From Streptomyces hokutonensis (GTDB taxonomy: Bacteria; Actinomycetota; Actinomycetes; Streptomycetales; Streptomycetaceae): a stretch of DNA of 64,000 bases. Position numbers and translations under genes: made by a program. Positions 1 through 7,279 of the stretch are shown one piece after another; the first letter of the stretch is position 1; each line of letters starts with the position of its first letter. A model generated the notes under the pieces. It was not told the DNA's origin. It worked only from the letters and a program-made list of their open reading frames with translations, and made no database searches. The DNA lies in NCBI RefSeq assembly GCF_000376565.1, contig NZ_BARG01000025.1:62001-126000 (forward strand). The letters run 5' to 3'.

Positions 1-368
1 TCGGCGGCGAGGGCGTATGCGGTCCACGTGCCGATGTCGTGGCCGACCACGTCGTACCGGTCGTGCCCGAGCGCGGCCATCAACGCGACCAGGTCGGCGG
101 CGAGCGTGCCGGCGTCGTACCCGTCGTCGGGCTTGTCGGAGAGCCCGGCGCCGCGTGAGTCGACGGCGACGACGGTGTGCCGGCGGGCGAGCGCGGGCAT
201 CACCTCCCGCCAGGCGTACCAGGTCTGGGGCCATCCGCCGATCAGCAGGAGCGCCGGGCCGTCCCCGCCGGTGACCGCGTGCAGCCGTAGCCCGTTCACC
301 TCCACGAACCGGCTGGTGAAGACGTCGAGGAATCCGTCGGGCAGTCGCAGCGCACTCAGGGTTGTCAT
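1..368 (-). CDS. Alpha/beta hydrolase, C-terminus cut by window edge
   Basis: The reading frame starts at the ATG at 368 on the minus strand and stays open to base 1. The visible 122 residues begin MTTLSALRLPDGF and have an alpha/beta hydrolase N-terminal half: a GGxGP oxyanion-loop region followed by LLIGGWPQTWYAW, a DSRGAGLSDKP strand, and the nucleophile elbow GHDIG near residue 110. An aspartate at the elbow is typical of epoxide hydrolases and haloalkane dehalogenases rather than serine esterases. The catalytic His and second acid lie outside the window. It diverges from a TetR gene across 56 bp containing a palindrome, so it is probably the regulated target. Fold confident, substrate unknown. 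Confidence 0.85.
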   Translation of the reverse strand, partial: MTTLSALRLPDGFLDVFTSRFVEVNGLRLHAVTGGDGPALLLIGGWPQTWYAWREVMPALARRHTVVAVDSRGAGLSDKPDDGYDAGTLAADLVALMAALGHDRYDVVGHDIGTWTAYALAA

Positions 369-384
369 GCCGGCGAGCCTACCC

Positions 385-408
385 ATCTTTGAACGATCGG
401 TACAAGAT
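385..408. promoter_or_regulatory. Probable TetR operator between divergent genes
   Basis: A 24-bp imperfect palindrome has outer arms ATCTT and AAGAT around a central CGATCG, with 18 of 24 positions symmetric. It lies in the 56-bp gap between the hydrolase start (368) and the TetR start (425), where it would overlap both promoters. A divergent TetR/target pair usually carries its operator here. The symmetry is read directly; binding by the adjacent TetR protein is inference. Confidence 0.6.
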
Positions 409-424
409 GTGTAGGCTGAGAACC

Positions 425-1069
425 ATGGCAGGCCGCAAGCAGTTCGACGTGGACGAAGCGCTACGACGTGCGATGCATGTCTTCTGGCGCTGGGGTTATT
501 CGGAGGCCTCGATCGATCGCCTGACCGAGGGCACGGGCCTGGGCCGGGGCTCGCTCTACGGCACCTTCGGCGACAAGAGCGCCCTCTTCCGCAAAAGCCT
601 CCAGCGGTACGCGCAGACCTACCACCCGCAGTACGAGCAGGCACTGTCCGGCCCCCACCCGGGCCCGGGCGCCGTTGTGGCCGCCTATCTGCAGGTCGCC
701 CTGAACCGCATCGCCGACCCGGCGGTCCCGGACGGCTGCCTGCTCACGGTGTCGGCGACGCAGATCCCGGCGCTCGACGCGGAGGGGCGGGCGATGGTCC
801 GCGCCATGATCGACGGGTTGCGGACGATGCTGGAGGAGGCGTTGCGGGCGGCGGGGGCCGGTGAACAGGAGGCGGCGGAGCTGGCGTTGTGCACGCTGGC
901 GACGAACAAGTCCCTGGCGGTGCTCAGCCGCGCCGGCTTCTCGGGCGAGGACCTGGCGACCGTCGCGGCCGCCGCCGCCAGGAATGCGGAGGCTGTGCCG
1001 AATCGGCCGGCCGAACCGTCGGGGCCGCGACAGGCGGGAACGACTCCGCGAGGTCGGGCCAGTTCTTGA
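425..1069 (+). CDS. TetR/AcrR family transcriptional regulator
   Basis: This 214-residue protein begins MAGRKQFDVDEALRRAMHVF and has a TetR-type N-terminal helix-turn-helix at about residues 25-47 (SIDRLTEGTGLGRGSLYGTF then DKSALF). The rest is a helical ligand-binding domain like TetR_C proteins of the AcrR class. The ATG at 425 is preferred to the far upstream in-frame ATG at 362, which lies inside the divergent hydrolase gene. The last 25 or so residues are low-complexity Pro/Arg/Gly. They overlap, on the opposite strand, a transposase-like scrap at 1044-1091, so the native C-terminus may have been replaced by insertion-derived sequence. It probably represses the divergent hydrolase. Confidence 0.88.
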   Translation: MAGRKQFDVDEALRRAMHVFWRWGYSEASIDRLTEGTGLGRGSLYGTFGDKSALFRKSLQRYAQTYHPQYEQALSGPHPGPGAVVAAYLQVALNRIADPAVPDGCLLTVSATQIPALDAEGRAMVRAMIDGLRTMLEEALRAAGAGEQEAAELALCTLATNKSLAVLSRAGFSGEDLATVAAAAARNAEAVPNRPAEPSGPRQAGTTPRGRASS

Positions 1070-1091
1070 GGTGGGCGAAGCCGCGCTCAAC
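1044..1091 (-). mobile_element. Scrap of IS5-like transposase 3' end
   Basis: On the minus strand the segment translates as VERGFAHLKNWPDLAE. This strongly resembles the end of IS5-family DDE transposases (VERGFAHLKNWR-L), where the Glu is the last catalytic acid. No other recognisable part of the element and no terminal inverted repeats were found. It overlaps the last codons of the TetR gene. The match is short, so this is a likely but not certain relic. Confidence 0.5.
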
Positions 1092-1139
1092 GCTTCTCCC
1101 GGCGACGGGCTGTCCAACGTGTCCAAGGAGATGGCTTCT

Positions 1140-1606
1140 TGGGCTTGGCGCGGATCCGCCGGCCGGGGGCGCTGTAGCTCTGGATCGCTGCCGGCATGCC
1201 GGGCGCGGTTCCCGTTCCGGGCGCCGGAAGCGGGCCGGCGGGCCGATGCCGGCGAAAGCCCACTCCTGCTCCTCGGGGTCGAGGCCGGCGGTGAAGGTGC
1301 GTACGCCGAAATGGCGGAACGACGGGCTCCACGGACGGGGACCGACCACTGCCGTGGCAGCTCCCAGCCGGCGTGGCCCTTGACCTGGAGCGGCATCGGC
1401 GCCGTGGCGTTCCCGACGATCACGCCTCCCGTGAGCGGGGGGCGGCGTAGAAGAGCAGGGAGACGCCGAGGCCCTCCACCTGGACCAGACCCGGATCCGC
1501 CGTTTTGCGCAGCGTGAGTGCCCCGGGGCACTTCGTGAACGGAGTCCGGAGGCACCTGGCACCGGTCGGGGCGGCTCCCCGCTGAGGCAGGGGAGCGGAC
1601 GGCCAT
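1140..1606 (-). pseudogene. Frameshifted remnant of an unrecognised gene
   Basis: Coding-like sequence with strong G/C third-position bias runs on the minus strand but moves between frames. One piece (about 1560-1441) reads TPFTKCPGALTLRKTADPGL then VQVEGLGVSLLFYAA. The next (about 1438-1330) reads GGVIVGNATAPMPLQVKGHA then GWELPRQWSVPV. A third (about 1325-1240) reads RHFGVRTFTAGLDPEEQEWA then FAGIG. The first switch falls on a run of six G at 1437-1442. No single frame carries the product, and I do not recognise the family. It lies beside an IS scrap in a decayed stretch, so it is either a pseudogene or affected by homopolymer sequencing errors. Boundaries are approximate. Confidence 0.5.
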
Positions 1607-1672
1607 GGACAGGGCGGTGAGGTCGATTCCGCCACCGAGGTCGACGGTTGCTGCGCGGCGAAGGGCCGGGTT

Positions 1673-2261
1673 TCAGTCGTCCCTCCGGTCGGGTGCCGTG
1701 GCCCAGCCGATGAGCGCGCCGCGCAGGGCGGCCACAAGGCGGGACGCCGCCTCGTCCTCGGTGCGTCCGCTTTTGATGAGGTCGAGGATGTCGCGGGGGT
1801 CGAACAGCGTGTTCCACAGGTACAGGGCCTCGTCGCCGAGGTCGCCGAGGCCGAGGTCCTCGGTGGTCTGCCGGAGCGGTTCGGTGAGTGCTTCGGCCTG
1901 GGGAGTGAGGTAGCCGGTGTTCTCACGCAGCCGTTCCAGGTAGCCGCGGTGCGAGCGCATCTGTGCCATCGCGCCGCCGTGTTCGAGGACGAGTGACACC
2001 CAGTGGCGGGAGACCGCTTCGAGGCGTTGCCTGCCGCGGGTGGTCTGCTGCGCGCTGAAGTCCCCGCAGTTCAAAGCCGACTTGGGCGCGGAAGGCGTGC
2101 AGGACGTCCTCGACGGAGGAGAAGTGCCGATAGGCCGTCGCGGTGGACACCTCGGCGCGCTTGGCGATCTCGGTGAGGCTCACCGGTGTCGGCGAGTTCT
2201 CGAACAACTCGGCGGCGGCCTTGATGAGTTGCCTGCGGTTGCGCTGGGTGTCACTGCGCAT
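1673..2261 (-). pseudogene. TetR family regulator with a single-base frameshift
   Basis: The start at 2261 gives MRSDTQRNRRQLIKAAAELF with a TetR helix-turn-helix (SLTEIAKRAEVSTATAYRHF) and continues to QVGFELR. The C-terminal domain then continues in another frame (DFSAQQTTRGRQRLEAVSRH, later GDEALYLWNTLFDPRDILDL) to a stop at 1673. Dropping one C from the run at 2062-2065 joins the halves as FELRDFSAQQ, giving a normal TetR protein of about 195 residues. Either a recent mutation or a sequencing error in a homopolymer would explain it. As written, the product is truncated after the DNA-binding domain. Confidence 0.75.
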
Positions 2262-2275
2262 GGGTCGACTCCCCG

Positions 2276-2480
2276 GTTCCCGTACTGGCACCCGCCGATC
2301 ACCGTCGTCGACAACGGAGCCCGCGACCTCGGCGAACTCGCCGCGGAGCAACTCCTGCGCCGCATCGACAACCGCCCCGACAACGGCGACACCGGTGAGG
2401 AGGGTGTCGGTCGACTGATCCGCGTCGGCTCCCGGCTGGTGGTGCGCGACTCGACGACGGTCACGCGTCGATCGGGGTGA
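2276..2480 (+). pseudogene. C-terminal remnant of a LacI-family regulator
   Basis: The frame ending at 2480 contains WHPPITVVDNGARDLGELAA, then EQLLRRI, and ends GSRLVVRDSTT plus a short tail. This is the typical last 60 residues of LacI/GalR proteins: the PPxTTV strand, the E-L-G-xxAAexLL helix and a closing R-LVVRxST. No DNA-binding or ligand-binding N-terminal part is present. Upstream sequence belongs to the divergent frameshifted TetR gene, so this is a truncated relic without its own start. Confidence 0.6.
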
Positions 2481-2537
2481 CGGCCCGTCACCGACCGCAC
2501 CGACGGGTGGCGGCCATGACCGGGGCCGCCACCCCGC

Positions 2538-2708
2538 TCACCCCTTGAGGTCGTCGTGGCCGTGCTGCCCACACCGGGCGGTTGGAAGCCCGGTGGAGCG
2601 CAGGATGGTGGCGATCTCCTCCATCTCCCCGGGCCCGCTCGATGCGGGGAGGAACGTGGAGCAGTGCCACGAGTCGACGTCGTAGGGGTGGCGCGGGACG
2701 ATGGAGAC
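2538..2708 (-). pseudogene. Short coding fragment without clear start, unknown
   Basis: A minus-strand frame with nearly all G/C third positions encodes 56 residues starting VSIVPRHPYDVDSWHCSTFL and ending GQHGHDDLKG before a stop at 2538. No convincing ATG, GTG or TTG lies just upstream in frame, and upstream codons look random. It is probably the 3' end of a lost gene or a small protein with a mis-sequenced start. No family was recognised. Confidence 0.35.
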
Positions 2709-2765
2709 AGCGGCCCTCGGAGGCGCAAGCGGCGCACGGGCCGTGGTCAGCAGAGGGAGGCCACC

Positions 2766-3668
2766 ATGGCCCGTGCCGGATCCGTGACAGCGCGCAGGAC
2801 TCCCGTCGTCATCGAGGAGGGCGGCACCCTCTCGGGCGACCATCCCTGGAAGATACGCCTGGTCAAGCATCCCAAGCGGGACGAGTCGCCGGACTTCCGC
2901 GCGGCGAAGACGACGGCGGGCAAGATCCTCCAGGAGATGACGGCGGCCGACGCCGCCCTGCCGTACGGGCCCGGGCCGTATGAGATGCACCACGGCGGGA
3001 GCCTGTGGGTCAAGGCGGCGGGCGGCTGGCGGATGTACCGGGCCAGGGTCGGCATCGAGTGGAGCATGCAGTTCTGCGCCGACCCCGCGAAGGTCGACCG
3101 GCTGCGGCAGGAGGCCGCCGATCTCATCGACGCCTTTCCGCTCACGCTCCCGGCGTTGGAGGCCCTCGGATACAAGCGTGCCGCCAGTCTCCTGCGCACC
3201 CCGATCACGGACGCCGGCGAGGTCGCGGCGTGGACCGACTCCCTCTTCAACGCCTGTGTACCGCTGACCAAGGAGAACCACCAGGGGATCCTGCCCAAGG
3301 CGGCCGGCGAGCACCACTACCCCTGGCCGATCAAGGGCGCGGACTTCATCAAGGTCGACGACTTCCAGCTGTGGGTGACCCTGCCCGACGGCACCCACGC
3401 CGGTGTCACCCCGATGGGGCGGCGCGGCTCCGGGGACGGGCGGGTACGCATCGTCCACGCCCGGCACGGGACGCCTGCGGGAGACGCCCTGGCCGAGGCT
3501 CAGAGCAAGGGTGAGATGGCCGTCCTCCCGCCGGACAGCCCCATGGCTCTCGCGGCGTTCGAGCAGCAGATAGCGCCCGGAGCGGCGACCGCGGACGGTC
3601 CGCTGGTCACCGGCCGGGCCCGACGCGTCGCAGGCGCGCGGCGCGGAAACAACCGGCCTCCCGGTTAG
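2766..3668 (+). CDS. DUF6424-like hypothetical protein
   Basis: This is a 300-residue soluble protein with no signal peptide. Conserved-looking blocks include GDHPWKIRLVKHPKRDESP near residue 25, PYGPGPYEMHHGGSLWVK near 68, GIEWSMQFCADPAKVDRLRQ near 95, and HYPWPIKGADFIKVDDFQLW near 183. The layout matches, from memory, an actinobacterial family of unknown function (DUF6424). No catalytic motif is evident. The start follows an AGAGGGAGGCC ribosome-binding region. The last residues (NNRPPG) fall in a tandem-repeat tract that runs to the next gene, 91 bp downstream. It is intact, unlike its left-hand neighbours. Confidence 0.65.
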   Translation: MARAGSVTARRTPVVIEEGGTLSGDHPWKIRLVKHPKRDESPDFRAAKTTAGKILQEMTAADAALPYGPGPYEMHHGGSLWVKAAGGWRMYRARVGIEWSMQFCADPAKVDRLRQEAADLIDAFPLTLPALEALGYKRAASLLRTPITDAGEVAAWTDSLFNACVPLTKENHQGILPKAAGEHHYPWPIKGADFIKVDDFQLWVTLPDGTHAGVTPMGRRGSGDGRVRIVHARHGTPAGDALAEAQSKGEMAVLPPDSPMALAAFEQQIAPGAATADGPLVTGRARRVAGARRGNNRPPG

Positions 3669-3748
3669 CCCACCGGCTTCCGGGCTGGGCACCGGCTTTC
3701 CGGTGGGACACCAGCCTCCCGGTGGGACACCGGCTCTCCCGGTTGGGA
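3651..3748. repeat. Imperfect tandem repeat, five units of about 20 bp
   Basis: Five copies of a unit close to ACCGGCTTCCCGGTGGGAC run from the end of the DUF6424-like gene to the ribosome-binding site of the DUF2235 gene. Each unit contains a short CCGG-type self-complementary core, so the RNA could form serial small hairpins. The copies differ at several positions, which suggests old slippage rather than an assembly artefact. Confidence 0.7.
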
Positions 3749-3759
3749 GAGGAGTGACC

Positions 3760-4893
3760 ATGCCACGCAAGATCGTCATCTGCCTCGACGGGACGGGCAA
3801 CCAGGTCGGTGCCAGGAACCCGACCAACGTGGTCAAGCTGTTCGAGATGCTGGCGGCGGGCGACCCCGCACGCCAACTCCTGTACTACGACCCCGGAGTC
3901 GGGACCATGTCGGCGGCCACCGCACGCGGGCCGCTCGGCCGCGGACTCTCCCGGACGAGCGGACTCGCGTTCGGAACGGGGCTGCGGGCCAACCTCGTCG
4001 AGGCGTACACGTACCTGATGCAGCACTGGCAGCCGGAGGACTCCGTGTACGTCTTCGGGTTCAGCCGCGGCGCCTACACGGCCCGCGCCCTCGTCGGGAT
4101 GCTGAACAAGCCCGGACTCATGCGCCCCGGCTCGGAGAACCTCGTCCCCTACGCCGTGGCGAGATACGCCTTCAACCAGAACATCGACCAGAGCATGGAA
4201 GCGGTCGCACGCTTCTCGCACGCCTTCTGCCGGATCACCGAGAACGAGCCGCTGTGGAACAGGGTCAAGCTCAACAACCGGCAACAGGTCTCGCGCTACG
4301 CCCTGCCCATCGCCTACCTCGGCCTCTGGGACACCGTGAAAGCGGCCGGCATCCTCCGCCTCGGCAACCTCCACTGGCCCTACACCCACCAACTCCCCAA
4401 CGCCGCCCGCATCCGCCATGCCGTGTCCCTCGACGAGAAACGGCGCCCCTACCGGGAGTTCCTCGTCACCCCGCGACCGGAGCCGGTTCGCAACACGCTG
4501 GAGGAGGTGTGGTTCGCGGGTGTGCACTCCGATGTCGGCGGGACGTTCGACCACAGGGAACATGCACCGCTGCTCTCCACGATCACCCTGAAGTGGATCA
4601 CCGACGGTGTGTGCGGGACAGCGGCCGGAGTCGAGGGCCTGGACTTCCGGCCCGGTGCATACGCCGAAGCGACCGCGCTGAACGAGGACTTCGCCTCCGC
4701 GCCCGTCCACGACAACGGCCCGCTGTGGATCCTTGTCGGCCGGCGGTCGCGCGCCGTACCCGACGACGCGGTGTTTCACGCGAGCGTCGGACTCCGGCAC
4801 GAGCAGGACCCCACGTACCGTCCGGACCTGCCCGCACCGGACGCCCCCGGCCGCTGGGCGGACCCCGACTGGGTGAAGCCGGCCTGCGACTGA
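3760..4893 (+). CDS. DUF2235 alpha/beta hydrolase (Tle1-like)
   Basis: A 377-residue protein begins MPRKIVICLDGTGNQVGARN, the standard start of DUF2235 proteins (CLDGT, then PTNVVKL). The nucleophile elbow is GFSRGAYTAR near residues 104-113 (GxSxG), and a histidine-containing block VWFAGVHSDVGGTF sits near 252. DUF2235 includes the T6SS phospholipase effectors of the Tle1 group, but soil actinobacteria carry stand-alone copies of unknown role. No secretion signal is visible. GGAGAGGAG lies just before the ATG. Family assignment is secure; lipid substrate is only inferred. Confidence 0.88.
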   Translation: MPRKIVICLDGTGNQVGARNPTNVVKLFEMLAAGDPARQLLYYDPGVGTMSAATARGPLGRGLSRTSGLAFGTGLRANLVEAYTYLMQHWQPEDSVYVFGFSRGAYTARALVGMLNKPGLMRPGSENLVPYAVARYAFNQNIDQSMEAVARFSHAFCRITENEPLWNRVKLNNRQQVSRYALPIAYLGLWDTVKAAGILRLGNLHWPYTHQLPNAARIRHAVSLDEKRRPYREFLVTPRPEPVRNTLEEVWFAGVHSDVGGTFDHREHAPLLSTITLKWITDGVCGTAAGVEGLDFRPGAYAEATALNEDFASAPVHDNGPLWILVGRRSRAVPDDAVFHASVGLRHEQDPTYRPDLPAPDAPGRWADPDWVKPACD

Positions 4894-4904
4894 CCGGGCT
4901 CCTG

Positions 4905-5942
4905 ACTACGGCACCAGGGCGCCGCCGTCCGCCGAGCCGAGTTCCGCAGTGCCCCCAACAGGGCGGCTGCCGCCGGGATGCGCAAAGTGTCCGGCCACAG
5001 CAGGGCGAAGACACGGCGGACCGGCCAGTCGGTGAGGGGGCGGGCCACGCCCGGGGATCGAAGTGTGCCGTCACGCCGAGTTCGTTCATGACGGCGAGAC
5101 CGATGCGGTTGGCGACCAGGGCTGTGCAGCGTGAGTTGGTCGTCGGCGGTGGCCGCTGTCCGGGGCACGAACCCGGCGTCGCGGCACGCGGCCAGGAAGC
5201 GGGTACGGCCGGACTTCAACACCCGGCGCTCGCCCGCGAGTTCGGCCAACGACACCGTGGGCGAGGCGGCGGCCGGATGGTCGGCCGGGAGCAGGACGCA
5301 GCGGCGGTCGGTGAGCAGCGGGACGCGGCGCAGGCGGGGGGTCCACGGTCACGGACGGGTCGTCGGCGCTGTAGGGTGCGCCGCCTGTGCTGTCGGACCG
5401 GTCGGCGGCCCGTGCCGCCTCCTTCTCTCCTTCCTTCTCCCCGCCTTTCTCCTGCTCCTTCTCCGTGAAGTCCAGGTCGCACATCACCGCGAGTTCTACC
5501 GCGCCCTCCAGCAGCAGACCGTGCGAGATACGGCACTCGGACTGGGTGACCGTGACCTCCAGCTCCGGACGGGTCCGGCGGAGGGCGCCGAGGGCGCGGG
5601 GGACCAGACTCACACAGCTGCTCTGCATCGCGGACAGCCGGATTCGGCCGGCCTCGGGGGCGGTCAGTGCGGCCAGTTCGTCCTCGGCGGTACGCAGCGC
5701 GGCCAGTACCGTCTCCGCGTGGCGGGCCAACGCACGCCCTTCCGGGGTGAGTTGAACACCTCGCCCGCGGCGGGTGACCAAGGGGGCGCCGACCGACCGC
5801 TCGAGCATCCCCATCTGATAACTGACGGCGGGCTGGGTGTAGTCGAGGGCATCGGCCGCGGCCGTGCAGGTGCCGGTGCGGGCGACCTCTGCCAGGACTG
5901 AAGAAGCGTCAGGGCGAGAACCTCGCAGCATCCTGACCGCAC
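4905..5942 (-). pseudogene. LysR-family regulator broken by several frameshifts
   Basis: A LysR protein is spread over three frames. The N-terminus (MRSGCCEVLALTLL, from 5942) shifts near 5895 into LAEVARTGTCTAAADALDYT and QPAVSYQMGMLERSVGAPLV, the winged helix-turn-helix. The effector domain runs to about 5340, shifts at a six-G run (5336-5341) into RRVPLLTDRRCVLLPADHP and VSLAELAGERRVL, shifts near 5118 into ALVANRIGLAVMNELGV, and shifts again near 5050 into TDWPVRRVFALLWPDTL. A Lys/Glu-rich insert (EKEQEKGGEKEGEKE) interrupts the effector domain. At least four frame changes make a pseudogene most likely. Confidence 0.7.
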
Positions 5943-6558
5943 ATCGAGGGCCGTCGGTGGCCTCTTCCGGAGCAGTACGGAGTGACCACCGACGCGGCCT
6001 CAGGGATCGGACGTCATGCTGCTGTCGCGCGGCGGTTCTGTCCACTCCCTCGCCGAGGCCGGCGGGAGCGAACACCGTGGACTCCGAGGGCGTGTCCTCC
6101 GTGGTCACGGCGGCGGGCCCACCGCCGACCACAACATCGGTGGCGCGGCGTCGCCCGTCCTGCCGGAAGCGGCGCTCGTGCCCAGTGCCGAGCGCGTTCG
6201 TCGATCAGCCGCCACACTGGTCGAGAGGTGAGAAATGTGCACGGCTCCGGCGGCCCACGTGTCCGGGCCGGTCCGACCCGGTGGCTGAGCGTTGCTAATT
6301 TTTACTCCATGTTTTCAGCCCCATCGAGCGGCAGCCCGCTCATTTGGTTAGTCTGGGGCGGACGGACAGCAACAAGGGGTCCCACCCACACCCATGGTCC
6401 GTCCCGGGGCAAGCCGTTCACAACGGCCTGCTCTCACACGAGTAACCGGCGCCACCGCGTCCGAACTGCCTTTAACCCACACCCGAGCGGGCCTCAGGTA
6501 CCGGACCGGAGAACGGCCGGTATGCCCCGAGGGTGACCCGACACATAAGGAGTGCGCG
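5943..6558. other. Intergenic stretch, no gene seen
   Basis: No frame on either strand shows consistent coding bias or a recognisable protein. The stretch around 6290-6345 is unusually AT-rich for this DNA (GCTAATTTTTACTCCATG) and may carry a promoter for the small gene starting at 6559. I could not fix -35 and -10 boxes with confidence. Confidence 0.5.
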
Positions 6559-6732
6559 GTGACACCGGAGAAGACGAATCGCGAGCAACGCCCCAAGGAA
6601 CCCACGGAGCGTGCGGGCCACCGGTCCGACGAGCTCGGCAGCCTGGCCGTGTGGGCACGGTCCGCCCCCATCCGTCTCGCGGGCTACGAGGACGACCTCG
6701 CCGAGCCCCACATCCTGCCCAGCGTGGACTGA
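6559..6732 (+). CDS. Small conserved-looking 57-residue peptide, unknown function
   Basis: A GTG start at 6559 follows AAGGAG with 6-nt spacing, and the 57 codons have strong G/C third-position bias, so the gene looks real. The N-terminal half is charged and disordered-looking (TPEKTNREQRPKEPTER). The C-terminal half is compact: LAVWARSAPIRLAGYEDD then LAEPHILPSVD. A leader-like charged half with a distinctive C-terminal core recalls ribosomally made modified peptides. No maturase lies next to it, and there are no Cys residues for lanthionines, so that idea is speculative. The GNAT gene starts 55 bp downstream on the same strand and may be co-transcribed. Confidence 0.7.
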   Translation: MTPEKTNREQRPKEPTERAGHRSDELGSLAVWARSAPIRLAGYEDDLAEPHILPSVD

Positions 6733-6787
6733 CCCCAACGGGACCCATCGCGATCGCCGACAGCATGGGCGTGCGAAAATCGCGCCC

Positions 6788-7270
6788 ATGCTGATCAGAG
6801 AAGCCGCGGCCGACGACTGGCCGCGGATCTGGCCTTTCTGGCACCGGATCGTCGCCGCCGGCGACACCTACACCTGGGCCCGGGACACCTCCGAAGAGGC
6901 GGCCCGGGCCCTGTGGACGTCCCCGCCCAAGCGCGTGTACGTCGCCGAGGACGAGAGCGGGACGATCGTCGGCTCGGCCTTTGTCACCCCCAACTACGGC
7001 GGCCCCGCCGACCGCATCGCCAACGCCGGCTTCATGGTCGACCCCAACCACGGCGGCCGGGGCATCGGCCGAGCCCTCGCCGAACACATCCTCACCGCCG
7101 CCCGCGAGCAGGGCTTTCGCGGCATGGTCTTCAACGCGGTCGTCGAGACCAACCCCGCCGTCAAGCTCTGGCGCTCCCTGGGCTTCACGATCCTGGGCAC
7201 GGTGCCGGACGCCTTCGACCATCCCCGGGACGGCCGCGTGGGCCTGCACATCATGTACCGCGCCCTCTAG
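6788..7270 (+). CDS. GNAT-family N-acetyltransferase
   Basis: The 160-residue protein MLIREAAADDWPRIWPFWHR has the GNAT fold order. IVGSAFVTPNYGG forms the central strands; the acyl-CoA loop is NHGGRGIGRALAEHIL near residues 87-102 (R/Q-x-x-G-x-G/A type). It ends with VETNPAVKLWRSLGFTILGT, the conserved late motif of PAT-like acetyltransferases. It would transfer an acetyl group from acetyl-CoA to an unknown amine. It ends 9 bp from the convergent amidase gene. Substrate cannot be predicted. Confidence 0.9.
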   Translation: MLIREAAADDWPRIWPFWHRIVAAGDTYTWARDTSEEAARALWTSPPKRVYVAEDESGTIVGSAFVTPNYGGPADRIANAGFMVDPNHGGRGIGRALAEHILTAAREQGFRGMVFNAVVETNPAVKLWRSLGFTILGTVPDAFDHPRDGRVGLHIMYRAL

Positions 7271-7279
7271 CCGGGACCG

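Noticed and set aside
6559..6732. Lasso peptide precursor
   Set aside because: The penultimate leader Thr expected before the core Gly is missing and no B1/B2/C proteins are near.
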